Positions 34,116-43,513 of a DNA stretch of 57,571 bases are shown piece after piece. The first letter of the stretch is position 1, and every line of letters begins with the position of its first letter. Source of the stretch: Caldifarciminota bacterium (GTDB taxonomy: Bacteria; Hydrothermota; Tepidihabitantia; Tepidihabitantales; DTDR01); assembly GCA_025060715.1 (NCBI GenBank), contig JANXBG010000008.1, positions 1 to 57,571 on the forward strand, given 5' to 3'. The position numbers were made by a program, and so were the translations under genes. The notes under the pieces are model-generated. The model ran no database searches and had not been told where the DNA came from. It saw nothing but the letters and a program-made list of their open reading frames with translations.

Positions 34116-35142
34116 AATAAATTTCTATTAATTTTTCTTCTTCATTAAGAAAGATCTTTTTTTCGGGAAGAAAATTTTTTATTACCCAAAGATTTGTCCT
34201 TAAATGGTTAGTAATTTTATTAGTTTTATAACGGCAAACGGTATTGCTTAGAATAATAAAAATTGGTAATTGATCAGCAAGGTAATAGTCTACGACTCCG
34301 TTACTTTGATAATATTCTAAAAATTCTTCAGCTGCTTCCTCGGCAACTTTTTCTGCTGGTTTACCAATCTCTCCTAAAGAAGAAAAGCCCGCCACAATAT
34401 TTTCAAATTGGGCCATAATGAAAGTATAAGTACCGGGTGAAGCACTTTCAATTTCCTCTATTAATATTTCTGGATTAAAATTTTTTAAAATTTGATAAGC
34501 TTTTTCTACTTGCCTCTGGGCAATACTTTTATTTAATTTTCCTACTTTGGAAATAATTTTTATTTTTTCTAATTTTCCTCTTTCTAAAAATTCAATTGTA
34601 TTTTTGTTTCCCTTTTTAAAAGGTTCTACTTCCAAACTTACCTTACCTCCACCAATTGGATAAAACCCATACTTTTCAATTCTTGCATTACAGAAAAAAG
34701 AAAACTTTTTAATTGTAGCAATAAGAATATTTTCTAAATAATCAAAAATTGGACTAAAGGGCACATGAGTTCCACCTTCTAATATTACTTTAGAGGGCTG
34801 GGAAGCAAAAAATAAAATAGGTAAGATTGCTTGAATAACCAAAGTAATTGAACCAGCGCTTCTTTTTTCTTCCGCAACATTGAAATAATATTCGCCGCCT
34901 ATTATAGTTTTGGGAATAAATTTTAAAGATAGAGAATAAAGTTTGTTATTCTCAACTGTTGCTTCGCATATTTTAGCAGCAGCATTTATTCCGGTTAAGT
35001 GTTGAGGTAAAATTCCTGGTTTTTTTCTTCCTTTTCTAATATTATTGATAAAAAAAGGCTTTTTAAAACAAGCAGATAAACTAAGAGAAGTTCTTAAAAT
35101 TTGACCTCCACCCTCACCATAGGACCCATCAATGATAATCAT
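34114..35142 (-). CDS. rtcA: RNA 3'-terminal phosphate cyclase
   Basis: 342 residues. The enzyme uses ATP to turn RNA 3'-phosphates into 2',3'-cyclic phosphates, through a covalent histidine-AMP. Signatures are DGSYGEGGGQILRTSLSLS at the N-terminus, RKKPGILPQHLTG, EGGTHVPFSP and ITNHLRTN with the catalytic His near residue 320. No RtcB ligase or RtcR activator gene is adjacent. It appears to be a single-gene unit with no SD and a -10 seven bases before the ATG. Confidence 0.95.
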   Translation of the reverse strand: MIIIDGSYGEGGGQILRTSLSLSACFKKPFFINNIRKGRKKPGILPQHLTGINAAAKICEATVENNKLYSLSLKFIPKTIIGGEYYFNVAEEKRSAGSITLVIQAILPILFFASQPSKVILEGGTHVPFSPIFDYLENILIATIKKFSFFCNARIEKYGFYPIGGGKVSLEVEPFKKGNKNTIEFLERGKLEKIKIISKVGKLNKSIAQRQVEKAYQILKNFNPEILIEEIESASPGTYTFIMAQFENIVAGFSSLGEIGKPAEKVAEEAAEEFLEYYQSNGVVDYYLADQLPIFIILSNTVCRYKTNKITNHLRTNLWVIKNFLPEKKIFLNEEEKLIEIY

Positions 35143-35149
35143 AATTTTA

Positions 35150-35177
35150 ATTAAAACTAAATATAAATTTAAGTCAA
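35150..35177 (-). promoter_or_regulatory. Leaderless-type promoter of rtcA
   Basis: Minus-strand TTGACT (35177-35172), 16 bases, TTTAAT (35155-35150), ending 7 bases before the ATG at 35142. No SD. Confidence 0.55.
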
Positions 35178-35791
35178 ATTGTTAATGTGTTCGACTAAAG
35201 ATATCGTTATTAACTACAAGGTAGAAATAATCAAGGGGATATTTAAGAATTATTCATAAAAATAACTGCCATTTTTGTGCTTTCCTTTAAAAAAGAACAA
35301 CTTTTAAAAGTTGCTATTAAAGGAATATAAAATTCTTCCCCTCAGTTTATGAAATATTTCTATTCTTCTTTGGCATTCTTTTCTATCTTTTGATATCCTT
35401 TCAAAAACAGCTTCCTAATAATAAACTTACCAAAATGCCTCTTTATTTTTCTCTCCAGCATTTTTAACTCTATAATTGCTGAAAGAAGTAAAATAAAGAC
35501 TTGTTCTCTTATTTTTTATAAGAATTATCTTTTTCCCTCAATTAATTTTCTTGGAATTTCTCTTGGCCGAATTAAGAAGTTTTCTTAATGACTGTTAACT
35601 CCCATTTCGCTTTTCTCTTTGTATTTTCTTATCTACTTCCTAAAGTACTTCTCTATTCGTATGTCATTCAATCATTTTTGCTCTTAATTTAAAAACATAG
35701 GCCTTCCTTTTTTAACTTTATTCTTTTAGTTTTTTATAAGTTAATAACCTTATTAACCTAGTAACCTGTCTTAACACTTCTACTTAAATTA
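35178..35791. other. Gene-free AT-rich stretch
   Basis: About 610 bases with stops in every frame. It holds the imperfect hairpin 35282-35325 and the second copy of the 21-base T-rich string (35709-35729). Nothing else is seen. Confidence 0.6.
35282..35325. repeat. 44-bp nested inverted repeat
   Basis: The outer arms TTCCTTTAA and TTAAAGGAA enclose the 16-base perfect palindrome CAACTTTTAAAAGTTG (35298-35313). No T-run follows on either strand, so it is not an obvious terminator. Confidence 0.45.
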
Positions 35792-35819
35792 TTGACTTAT
35801 CAACATCTCTGATTATAAT
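35792..35819 (+). promoter_or_regulatory. Promoter of the lipoprotein-rpsO-pnp operon
   Basis: TTGACT (35792-35797), 16 bases, perfect TATAAT (35814-35819). The start near 35826 leaves an 18-base leader with GGAGG, so this operon is leadered. Confidence 0.75.
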
Positions 35820-35843
35820 TATAAACAAAATATGGAGGAAAAT

Positions 35844-36416
35844 ATGAGAAAGCTGTTCTTTATATTGATAGTGATTAGTTTAATAGTAAGCTGTAAAAAA
35901 GAAAATAATAAAGAAGCAAGAGAGATATTACCTTTAAAAGTTGGAAATTATTGGCTTTATAAATATATTTATGTGGAAGAAAGTGAAACTACCTTAGTAG
36001 ATACCTTTAGGATGGAAGTAGTGGCTCAAAAAAATGATACTTTTTATCTTACCGGCTCTTTATTTGTTTTGGATGAAGATTTAACACAAGAAGAGACTAT
36101 CAAAGTATTTCTTTTAGATACTTTCTATCTCACTTATACTAATGATGAACCCGATACCCAGCTAATCTTACCTTTAAAAATTAAAAAATCTTGGCGAGTA
36201 AATGAAGATTTTGTTGCAGAAATTATTAGCCTTGAAGATATAAATATCAATAATACAAGATATTCAGAATGTTGGCTAATAAATTATCAAAATGAAGATG
36301 GAGATATTCAAAAAAGCCTCTGGTTAAAAGAAAAGATAGGAATTGTAAAATTTAAAAAAGAAGAGGATGAAGAAGTTACGGTTTTAGAATTGAAAGAGTA
36401 TAATATAAAAAATTGA
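35844..36416 (+). CDS. Lipoprotein of unknown function
   Basis: 190 residues. The start at 35844 is chosen because GGAGG lies 5 bases upstream; the ATG at 35832 contains no SD and is part of this site. The signal [17 protein letters not shown] ends in a lipobox with Cys17. The mature part is acidic and beta-rich, with a [13 protein letters not shown] motif that recurs as [10 protein letters not shown], a pattern I associate with small exported proteins of unknown role. It is unusual to find it as first gene ahead of rpsO-pnp, 7 bases upstream. Confidence 0.8.
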   Translation: MRKLFFILIVISLIVSCKKENNKEAREILPLKVGNYWLYKYIYVEESETTLVDTFRMEVVAQKNDTFYLTGSLFVLDEDLTQEETIKVFLLDTFYLTYTNDEPDTQLILPLKIKKSWRVNEDFVAEIISLEDININNTRYSECWLINYQNEDGDIQKSLWLKEKIGIVKFKKEEDEEVTVLELKEYNIKN

Positions 36417-36423
36417 GGGAATT

Positions 36424-36693
36424 ATGGGGTTAAAAAAAGAAAGGAAAAAAGAAATAATTGAACAATTTAGAATTCACGAAAAAGATACCGGTTCGCCAGA
36501 AGTTCAAATTGCCCTTTTAACGGAAAGGATAAAACTTTTAACCGAACATTTACAAAAACATAAAAAAGATAAACACTCCCGAAGAGGATTAATAAAATTG
36601 GTTAATGAAAGACGTCGGCATCTTAATTATTTGATGAAATATCATAAAGAAAGATATTTAAAAATAATTGAAAAACTTGGTCTTAAAGGATAA
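36424..36693 (+). CDS. rpsO: Small ribosomal subunit protein uS15
   Basis: 89 residues, exact family length. [19 protein letters not shown] and [21 protein letters not shown] are the RNA-binding helices that contact helix 22 of 16S rRNA. An SD (GAGGGA) precedes the ATG. It overlaps pnp by one base as TAATG, the classic rpsO-pnp operon. Confidence 0.97.
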   Translation: MGLKKERKKEIIEQFRIHEKDTGSPEVQIALLTERIKLLTEHLQKHKKDKHSRRGLIKLVNERRRHLNYLMKYHKERYLKIIEKLGLKG

Positions 36694-38786
36694 TGAATAA
36701 AGTAGAGGTAAATATCGGAAATCGAAAACTTTCTATTGAAAGTGGAAATCTAGCTCGACAAGCAGATGGCAGCACTTTGGTTCGCTACGGTGATACCATT
36801 GTGCTTACTACTGTCACTTATAAAAAAGAAAAGAAGGATACTTTCCAAGATTTCCTACCATTAATTGTAGATTACCGAGAGTTAGCGTATGCTGCTGGTA
36901 AAATTCCTGGTGGTTTTTTTAAAAGAGAAGGAAAACCAAGAGATAAAGAAATATTAGTCTCTCGGTTAATTGATCGTTCAATAAGACCTCTTTTCCCAAA
37001 GGGCTTTAACCAAGATGTACAAGTTGTAAGTCTTCTTCTTTCCTTTGATCAAGAAAATGAAGGCGACCTTTTAGGAATTATTGGTGCTTCAACTAGTTTA
37101 CTTTTATCTGAAATTCCTTTTTCTCAACCTGTTGCTGCTGTGCGGATTGGTAAGATTAATAACAAATATGTAGTCAACCCAACTATTAAGGAATTAGAAC
37201 TTTCAACTTTAGATTTGGTAGTCAGTGCTACAAAAGAAACACCTGTAATGTTAGAAGGTGATGGAAAAGAAGTGCAGCCTTATGAAATTATTGAAGCGAT
37301 TGAAATAGCGATGGAAGAGATAAGAAAGATTATTGAAGCTCAAGAAAGGTTGGCCATTGATGTTAATAAATTAGAGGTACCGGAAAAGTTAATTTCTGAA
37401 GATTTTGCAAAAGAAGTAAGAGAATTAATAGAAGAAAAAGTAATCCAAGCTTATCAGATTGTTGATAAAAAAGAAAGACAAGAGAATTTAAGAAAAATTT
37501 TAGAAGAAACCTTTAATCTATTAAAAGATAAATATCCAAATTGCGAAAGTCAAATTCAGTATGTAATAGAAGAAATTGCTCGGGAATATGTAAGAAGATT
37601 AATAATTAAAGAAAGAAAAAGAATAGATGGCAGAACTCCGGAAGAAATTCGTCCACTTTCTTGTGCAGTATCAGTATTACCCAGAACCCATGGTTCAGCT
37701 CTTTTTACCCGTGGACAAACTCAATGTTTAGTAGTTGTTACTTTAGGAACAAAAAGTGACGAGTTAATTATTGATGATTTAGAAGGAGAAGGAACAAAAA
37801 GGTTTATGCTTCATTATAATTTTCCACCTTTTTCTACTGGAGAAGTAAAACCTTTGCGAGCGCCCACCCGAAGAGAGATTGGTCATGGCTTTTTGGCTGA
37901 GCGTGCTTTTAAATATCTTTTACCTAGCGAAGAAGAATTTCCCTATACCATCCGAGTTGTTTCTGATATTTTAGAATCTAACGGTTCTTCATCAATGGCA
38001 ACAGTTTGTGGAGCTACTTTGTCATTGATGGATGCTGGAGTGCCTTTAAAAAAAGCAGTAGCAGGTATTGCCATGGGATTGGTAAAAGAAGGGGAAAATT
38101 ATGTAATTTTAACAGATATTACTGGAACTGAAGACCATTATGGAGATATGGACTTCAAAATTGCTGGCACAAAAGATGGAATTACTGCTATTCAATTAGA
38201 TTTGAAAATTCAGGGCGTCCCTATAAAGATTTTAGAAGAGGCGATAAATAAAGCTCGAATAGCTCATAAAGAGATATTAGAATTAATGGCCAAATCAATT
38301 GACCAGCCACGAAAATCTATTTCTTCTTTTGCTCCTAGGGTTTTTGCTTTCCAAATTCCTAAGGATAAAATTGGAGCAGTAATTGGTACCGGTGGTAAGG
38401 TAATAAGAAAAATAATTGACGAAACTAATACTGAGATTTTCATTGAAGATGATGGAAAAATTACTATTTCTGGACCAAATGAAGAGGCGATTGAAAAAGC
38501 AAAATCCCGAATCATGGCAATTGTTGAAGATGTAGAAGTTGGTAAGGTGTATTTAGGAGAAATAAAGAGGATAGCACCTTTTGGAGTTTTTGTGGAAATA
38601 GCTCCAGGAAAAGAAGGGCTTTGCCATATTTCCCAATGGGCTAATTATCGAGTTAAAAATTTAGCAAGTGAAGCTAAAGTGGGTGATAAAATTTTTGTTC
38701 GAGTGATTGCAATTGATGAAATGGGGAGAATTCAACTTTCTAAAAAAGCAGTTGGCGTGATAGATGATACAAAAAGAAAAAATTAA
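36693..38786 (+). CDS. pnp: Polyribonucleotide nucleotidyltransferase (PNPase)
   Basis: 697 residues with all domains: two RNase PH-like cores, a helical linker, a KH domain (about 555-610, VIGTGGKVIRKII) and an S1 domain (about 620-690, GEIKRIAPFGVFVEIAPGKEGLCHIS). The active second core has SNGSSSMATVCGATLSLMDAG and TGTEDHYGDMDFK, which bind phosphate and metal. It degrades RNA 3' to 5' using phosphate. It overlaps the next gene by 23 bases. Confidence 0.97.
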   Translation: MNKVEVNIGNRKLSIESGNLARQADGSTLVRYGDTIVLTTVTYKKEKKDTFQDFLPLIVDYRELAYAAGKIPGGFFKREGKPRDKEILVSRLIDRSIRPLFPKGFNQDVQVVSLLLSFDQENEGDLLGIIGASTSLLLSEIPFSQPVAAVRIGKINNKYVVNPTIKELELSTLDLVVSATKETPVMLEGDGKEVQPYEIIEAIEIAMEEIRKIIEAQERLAIDVNKLEVPEKLISEDFAKEVRELIEEKVIQAYQIVDKKERQENLRKILEETFNLLKDKYPNCESQIQYVIEEIAREYVRRLIIKERKRIDGRTPEEIRPLSCAVSVLPRTHGSALFTRGQTQCLVVVTLGTKSDELIIDDLEGEGTKRFMLHYNFPPFSTGEVKPLRAPTRREIGHGFLAERAFKYLLPSEEEFPYTIRVVSDILESNGSSSMATVCGATLSLMDAGVPLKKAVAGIAMGLVKEGENYVILTDITGTEDHYGDMDFKIAGTKDGITAIQLDLKIQGVPIKILEEAINKARIAHKEILELMAKSIDQPRKSISSFAPRVFAFQIPKDKIGAVIGTGGKVIRKIIDETNTEIFIEDDGKITISGPNEEAIEKAKSRIMAIVEDVEVGKVYLGEIKRIAPFGVFVEIAPGKEGLCHISQWANYRVKNLASEAKVGDKIFVRVIAIDEMGRIQLSKKAVGVIDDTKRKN

Positions 38787-40023
38787 CGGTGTGACATTAA
38801 TTTTAGAACATCGTCCTTTCTGTCCTTCAGTGGCTTTATGTATTGCTTTTAATCATGGTTCACGGGACGAACCGAGAGAAATGAATGGAATATCTCATTT
38901 TGTAGAACATATGTTATTCAAAGGGACAAAGAATCGAACAGCAAAAGAAATTTCTTATTATGCAGAATCCCTTGGTTGTATTTTAGACGCCTTTACTGGA
39001 AAAGAGATGACCGGAATATATGCCCGTTTTTTAAAGGAATTTGCTGAACCGGTGTGTAATCTATTAACCGAAATAATTTGTTATCCCCTCTTTAACTCTC
39101 AAGAATTTGAAAAAGAAAAGGAAGTAATTATTGAAGAAATAAAACAATCTAATGAAGATGATGAAGATGTTCTTTTTAATCTTTTTTTTCACACCCTTTT
39201 TCCAAATACTTCTTTAGGATTGCCTATTGCGGGTGAAATTGAGACGATTAAAAAATTTACTCCGGAAATAATAAAAAAATTTTATTGGGAAAATTATACT
39301 AAAAGTAAAATAGTAATTTCAATAGTGGGAGATGTGGAAAAAGATATCTACAAGAGAATGGCAGAAAATCTACTTTTAAAAGAAGAAACCACTAATAAAA
39401 GAGAAACAATAAAAGATATAGAATCTTTTAAAATTTGCGTTAAAAAGAAAGTAGATTTAGACAGTGTTTATTTTATTTTGGGAAAAAAGATTTTCTTAAA
39501 AGAAGAAGATAAATATGCCTTATCAATTTTCAATACCTCTCTTGGAGGTTGTCTTTCTTCTCGCCTTTTTCAAAGATTAAGAGAAGAAGAAGGTCTGGTG
39601 TATCAAATTTCTTCTTTTGTTGATTTTTATGTAGATATTGTGGTTTTTGGTATTTATTTTGTTTGTGATAAATCAAAATTGGAAAAAACTTTGAATATTG
39701 TTATTGAAGAATTAATCAAATTAAAACATCAAAAATTTACACAAAAAGAGTATGAAATAGCTTTAAATTATACTAAGGGAGCAATTGTTATCCATTTAGA
39801 AAATCCTTTAAATCGTAGTTTTAATTTAGCAAAAAATGAATTCATTTATGGTCGTTATTTTACAGTTCAAGAAATTTTAGATGCTTATAATCAAGTAAAA
39901 AAAGAACAAGTTGACAGTTTGACAGAAAAAGTATTATCTTCTTTAAAGGAATTTAGTATCGCAAGTGTTGGCAATATTGATGAAAGTTATATAAAAAAAA
40001 TCTTACCTAAGGAAATTTATTAA
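38764..40023 (+). CDS. M16-family zinc peptidase
   Basis: 419 residues. The inverted zinc motif HFVEH (His45, Glu48, His49) and the downstream VIIEEIKQ Glu ligand are intact, so it should be active. The C-terminal half carries the paired M16 domain with RLFQRLREEEGLVYQISSF, the substrate-binding Arg-Tyr segment. It is a single-chain bacterial form related to mitochondrial processing peptidase, often found directly after pnp. No signal peptide. It probably degrades peptides in the cytoplasm. Confidence 0.92.
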   Translation: MIQKEKINGVTLILEHRPFCPSVALCIAFNHGSRDEPREMNGISHFVEHMLFKGTKNRTAKEISYYAESLGCILDAFTGKEMTGIYARFLKEFAEPVCNLLTEIICYPLFNSQEFEKEKEVIIEEIKQSNEDDEDVLFNLFFHTLFPNTSLGLPIAGEIETIKKFTPEIIKKFYWENYTKSKIVISIVGDVEKDIYKRMAENLLLKEETTNKRETIKDIESFKICVKKKVDLDSVYFILGKKIFLKEEDKYALSIFNTSLGGCLSSRLFQRLREEEGLVYQISSFVDFYVDIVVFGIYFVCDKSKLEKTLNIVIEELIKLKHQKFTQKEYEIALNYTKGAIVIHLENPLNRSFNLAKNEFIYGRYFTVQEILDAYNQVKKEQVDSLTEKVLSSLKEFSIASVGNIDESYIKKILPKEIY

Positions 40024-40037
40024 ATAAGGAGAAAAAA

Positions 40038-41024
40038 ATGGAAGTATTATTTTTAAATTTAAAAGAAGTAACAAACATTTTAAAAATGGATATTGCTCTT
40101 AAAGCAGTGGAAAAAGCCTTTTACGAAAAAGGAATGGGACGAGTGATTATGCCTCCAAAGGTTTATCTTTTTTATGAAAAATACCAAGGAGACATCCGAG
40201 TAATGCCTTCTTATCTACCTACTTATGAAATTTCTGGAGTAAAAGTAGTAAATGTGCATCCTAATAATCCTTTAAAATACAAATTACCTAGTGTAATGGC
40301 AACGATTATCTTAATTTCTCCAAAAAATGGAGCACCTTTGGCAATTTTGGATGGCACCGCTATTACTAATATCCGCACCGGAGCAGCGGGCGGAATAGCA
40401 ACCAAATATTTAGCAAGAAAGAACGCGTCTACTCTTTCTCTAATAGGTGCTGGGGTCCAAGCAGAAACGCAGCTTTTAGCTATCGTTCGGGTGAGAAAAA
40501 TTAAACAAGTAAAAATTTACGATATTAATATGAAAATAGCCAAAAAATTTCAGAAAAAGTTTGAACCTCAATTAAAGATTCCAATCATTATCTGCTCTTC
40601 TATCGAAGAATGTGTCAAAGATGCCGACATAATTTCTACTCAAACTCCGGTAAGAGAACCAATAATTAAGGCAGAATGGATTAAACCCGGTGCCCATATA
40701 AACGCGATAGGTGCTGATGCTCCAGGAAAAGAAGAATTAGATTGGGAAATATTGAAAAAAGGAAAAGTATATGTTGATGATTGGGAACAAGCTTCACATT
40801 CGGGAGAGATCAATGTTCCATTAGAAAAAGGAATAATTAAAAAAGAAGATATTAAAGGTGAAATTGGAGAGGTTATTTGTGGCAAAATTCCCGGAAGAGA
40901 AACAGAGGAAGAAATTACTATCTTTGATTCTACGGGCTTAGGAATTCAAGACTTAGTATGTGCTTATCAAGTGTATAAAATAGCAAAAAAGAAAAAAATT
41001 GGTAAGAAAATCACTCTCTTCTAA
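40038..41024 (+). CDS. Ornithine cyclodeaminase / mu-crystallin family dehydrogenase
   Basis: 328 residues behind AAGGAG. It has the family core DGTAITNIRTGAAGGIATKYLARKNA, then the NAD site LIGAGVQAETQLLAI, STQTPVREPII and GADAPGKEELD. FDSTGLGIQDLVCA marks the C-terminus. Members deaminate ornithine to proline or act as alanine or other imino-acid dehydrogenases. The sequence does not settle which; alanine dehydrogenase of the archaeal type is one possibility. Confidence 0.85.
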   Translation: MEVLFLNLKEVTNILKMDIALKAVEKAFYEKGMGRVIMPPKVYLFYEKYQGDIRVMPSYLPTYEISGVKVVNVHPNNPLKYKLPSVMATIILISPKNGAPLAILDGTAITNIRTGAAGGIATKYLARKNASTLSLIGAGVQAETQLLAIVRVRKIKQVKIYDINMKIAKKFQKKFEPQLKIPIIICSSIEECVKDADIISTQTPVREPIIKAEWIKPGAHINAIGADAPGKEELDWEILKKGKVYVDDWEQASHSGEINVPLEKGIIKKEDIKGEIGEVICGKIPGRETEEEITIFDSTGLGIQDLVCAYQVYKIAKKKKIGKKITLF

Positions 41025-41030
41025 TAACTA

Positions 41031-42179
41031 ATGAAAATCTTGATGGTTTCCGACGTATATCTTCCTTATATTGGTGGTATTCCGGTTCATATTTATAATC
41101 TATCGCAAGAATTAAGAAAACGAAATCACATAGTAAAAATATTAACAACTGATTTTTCCAGTAATCACATTTTTAAAGTTAACGATTTAGAATTGTATAA
41201 TAAAGAAGAAGATGAAAAACATGTTTATCGTGTAGGGAGAGCAATGTTTTTTCGTGCCAATAAATCCTTTGCTTCTTTTCCTGTTGGTTGGCGTTTAGGA
41301 ACAAAAATAAAAGAAATATTAGAAGAAAATGATTTTGATATTATCCATATTCATGGATGTTTAGCTCCTTTTCTTCCTCTATACGTGTTAAAATTTTCTA
41401 AAACAAAAAATATTATTACTCTTCATTCTTATTTTAAAAATAGTTTAGGATATATTTTTTTTCGACCTTTTCTATATCCTTTTTTTAAGAAACTTCATGG
41501 AATTATTGCTGTTTCTAATGCTGCTAAAAGAGCCACACAAAAATATTTTCCTGGAAATTATTGTATAATTCCCAACGGAGTTAATACAAATTTTTTTCAT
41601 CCCAATATTAAACCGTTGGAAGAATATTCTCATTATTACCCTCGCTTATTATTTGTTGGAAGATTTGAACCACGAAAGGGTTTAAAATATCTTTTACAGG
41701 CTTTACCAATAATAAAAAAAGAATTCCCTAATTTTTTACTTTTAGTTGTTGGTAAAGGCGTGTTAGGATATTCCTATCAAGAATATCTTTCATCAGAAGT
41801 AAAAGAAAATGTTGTCTTCTGCGGTACCAGTTCTCTAGAAGAATTACCAAAATTTTATGCAACTTCTCATATCTTTATTGCTCCCTCAATTGGTGCCGAA
41901 AGCTTTGGCATAGTTCTTTTAGAAGCAATGGCTTGTGGAAAACCGATTGTAGCATCTAACATTCCCGGATATCAGGAAATTTTAGAAAATGGTAAAGAAG
42001 GTTTTTTAGTAAAACCTTGCGATTATCAAGAGATTGCAAAAAAGGTAATTGAATTAGCCAAAGATTTTAAGAAAGCAGAAGAAATGGGAAAAGCGGGACG
42101 AAAAAAGGCTTTAAATTATTCTTGGGAAAAAATAAGTGAAAAGGTAGAGAATTTTTATTATCAAGTAATTAGTCAATAA
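41031..42179 (+). CDS. GT4-family glycosyltransferase
   Basis: 382 residues. The N-terminus MKILMVSDVYLPYIGGIPVHI has the acceptor-side GGI loop. VGRFEPRKGLKYLLQAL opens the donor domain and Glu290-Glu298 form EX7E (ESFGIVLLE), then CGKPIVASN. It belongs to the phosphatidylinositol-mannosyltransferase-like branch of GT4, though substrate cannot be assigned. It begins 6 bases after the OCD-family gene without an SD and precedes the MFS transporter by 2 bases. Confidence 0.88.
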   Translation: MKILMVSDVYLPYIGGIPVHIYNLSQELRKRNHIVKILTTDFSSNHIFKVNDLELYNKEEDEKHVYRVGRAMFFRANKSFASFPVGWRLGTKIKEILEENDFDIIHIHGCLAPFLPLYVLKFSKTKNIITLHSYFKNSLGYIFFRPFLYPFFKKLHGIIAVSNAAKRATQKYFPGNYCIIPNGVNTNFFHPNIKPLEEYSHYYPRLLFVGRFEPRKGLKYLLQALPIIKKEFPNFLLLVVGKGVLGYSYQEYLSSEVKENVVFCGTSSLEELPKFYATSHIFIAPSIGAESFGIVLLEAMACGKPIVASNIPGYQEILENGKEGFLVKPCDYQEIAKKVIELAKDFKKAEEMGKAGRKKALNYSWEKISEKVENFYYQVISQ

Positions 42180-42181
42180 AG

Positions 42182-43513
42182 ATGAGAAATATTAATACTC
42201 AAAAAAGTGAATTTTTTAACCTTTTTAAGATTAAAAATTTTATGATTTTTTCAATTTCTCAAGCTTTTTCTCTTTTTGGTGATAAATTAGACTATATGGC
42301 AATTTTGGCACTTATCAGCTTTTTAGCACAAAAAAAAAATATAGACACTTCCCGAGCAATTTCCTTTTTTTCAGTAGTTATTACTTTGCCTACTATCCTT
42401 TTCGGCCCTTTTGCAGGAATTTTTGTTGACCGTTGGGACAAAAGGAAGATTTTAATCTATTGTGATTTTTTTCGAGCTTTATTAGTGGCTTTTATCCCTT
42501 TTTTGGTTCTTCATACTTTTAATCTTTCTTTAATTTATATAATCTGTTTCTTTGTCTTTTTATTTGGTTTATTTTTTAATGCTACACGTTTATCTATTCT
42601 TCCTTATTTGGTAGCAAAAAGAAGACTTTTAGCAGCTAACTCTTTTAACAACCTATTAGGAAGAATTGCTACCCTCTCCGGTATGTTAGTTGGCGGATTT
42701 ATTGTAGATTGGCAAATTTGGAAAAAAATTGGTATCTCTTATGGTTGGGCAGCAGGATTTTACATTGATTCCTTTACTTATTGGGTCTCAGTTTTTACAT
42801 TAATTTATCTGGCTGCTAAAATAAAAATAAGAAAAACTACTTTAGAAAATTTAAGTTCCACCGGCTCAAAAAAATTTTTTTCCCTAATTTTAGCTAAACT
42901 AAAATTAATGGTCGAAGATTTGAAAAATGCTTCAAAATTTATTCTCAAAACTCCAAAAGTACAGGTAGTAATGTTTTCCGTTTTTTTATTTGTAATTTTA
43001 GGAGCAGGAGCATTAGTTCTTTATGTTCCGATTATTCAAGAATCGGAGGGTCTTAAATTAGGAACTTCCGGGGTTGGTTTTTTGGGGACAATTGGTTCAA
43101 TTGGTCTAATTTTAAGTTCCTTAACTTATGGAATATGGGGATATAAATTTGATAGACAGTTAGTGTTGCTTATAAGTTTTTTTCTTTTTGGAGTTTTAAC
43201 CATAATATTATCCTTTACTAAAATAATCTCATTGGTTATTCTTTTAATCTTTATATGTGGTTTTCTTCTTTCTCCAATATTTGTAATTCAAGATACTATT
43301 TTACAAGAAAACGTACCAGAAGAATTGCGAGGAAAAATTTTCGCTTTAAAAGAATGGTTCCTTCATTTATTTTTTGGTATTTTTGCTTTTCTTATTGGCC
43401 AGCTAACCTATTTTTTCCCAAGGGCAAGAATTTTATCTTTCATTGGAGGTTTGGTTATTTTTTCTTCTTTGCTTATTTTTTTTATTTATTATAATCAGAA
43501 AGAATTAACTTGA
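42182..43513 (+). CDS. Major facilitator superfamily exporter (MFS_3-like)
   Basis: 443 residues with 12 predicted membrane helices. The conserved loop 2-3 motif is GIFVDRWDKRKIL, preceded by FGPFAG, as in the enterobactin-exporter/macrolide-efflux group. A matching cytoplasmic loop between halves contains basic residues. The pattern ENVPEELRGKIFALKEW lies before helix 11, as in the same group. Substrate unknown; the neighbouring glycan genes do not identify it. Its last 32 bases overlap the convergent gene at 43482. Confidence 0.85.
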   Translation: MRNINTQKSEFFNLFKIKNFMIFSISQAFSLFGDKLDYMAILALISFLAQKKNIDTSRAISFFSVVITLPTILFGPFAGIFVDRWDKRKILIYCDFFRALLVAFIPFLVLHTFNLSLIYIICFFVFLFGLFFNATRLSILPYLVAKRRLLAANSFNNLLGRIATLSGMLVGGFIVDWQIWKKIGISYGWAAGFYIDSFTYWVSVFTLIYLAAKIKIRKTTLENLSSTGSKKFFSLILAKLKLMVEDLKNASKFILKTPKVQVVMFSVFLFVILGAGALVLYVPIIQESEGLKLGTSGVGFLGTIGSIGLILSSLTYGIWGYKFDRQLVLLISFFLFGVLTIILSFTKIISLVILLIFICGFLLSPIFVIQDTILQENVPEELRGKIFALKEWFLHLFFGIFAFLIGQLTYFFPRARILSFIGGLVIFSSLLIFFIYYNQKELT

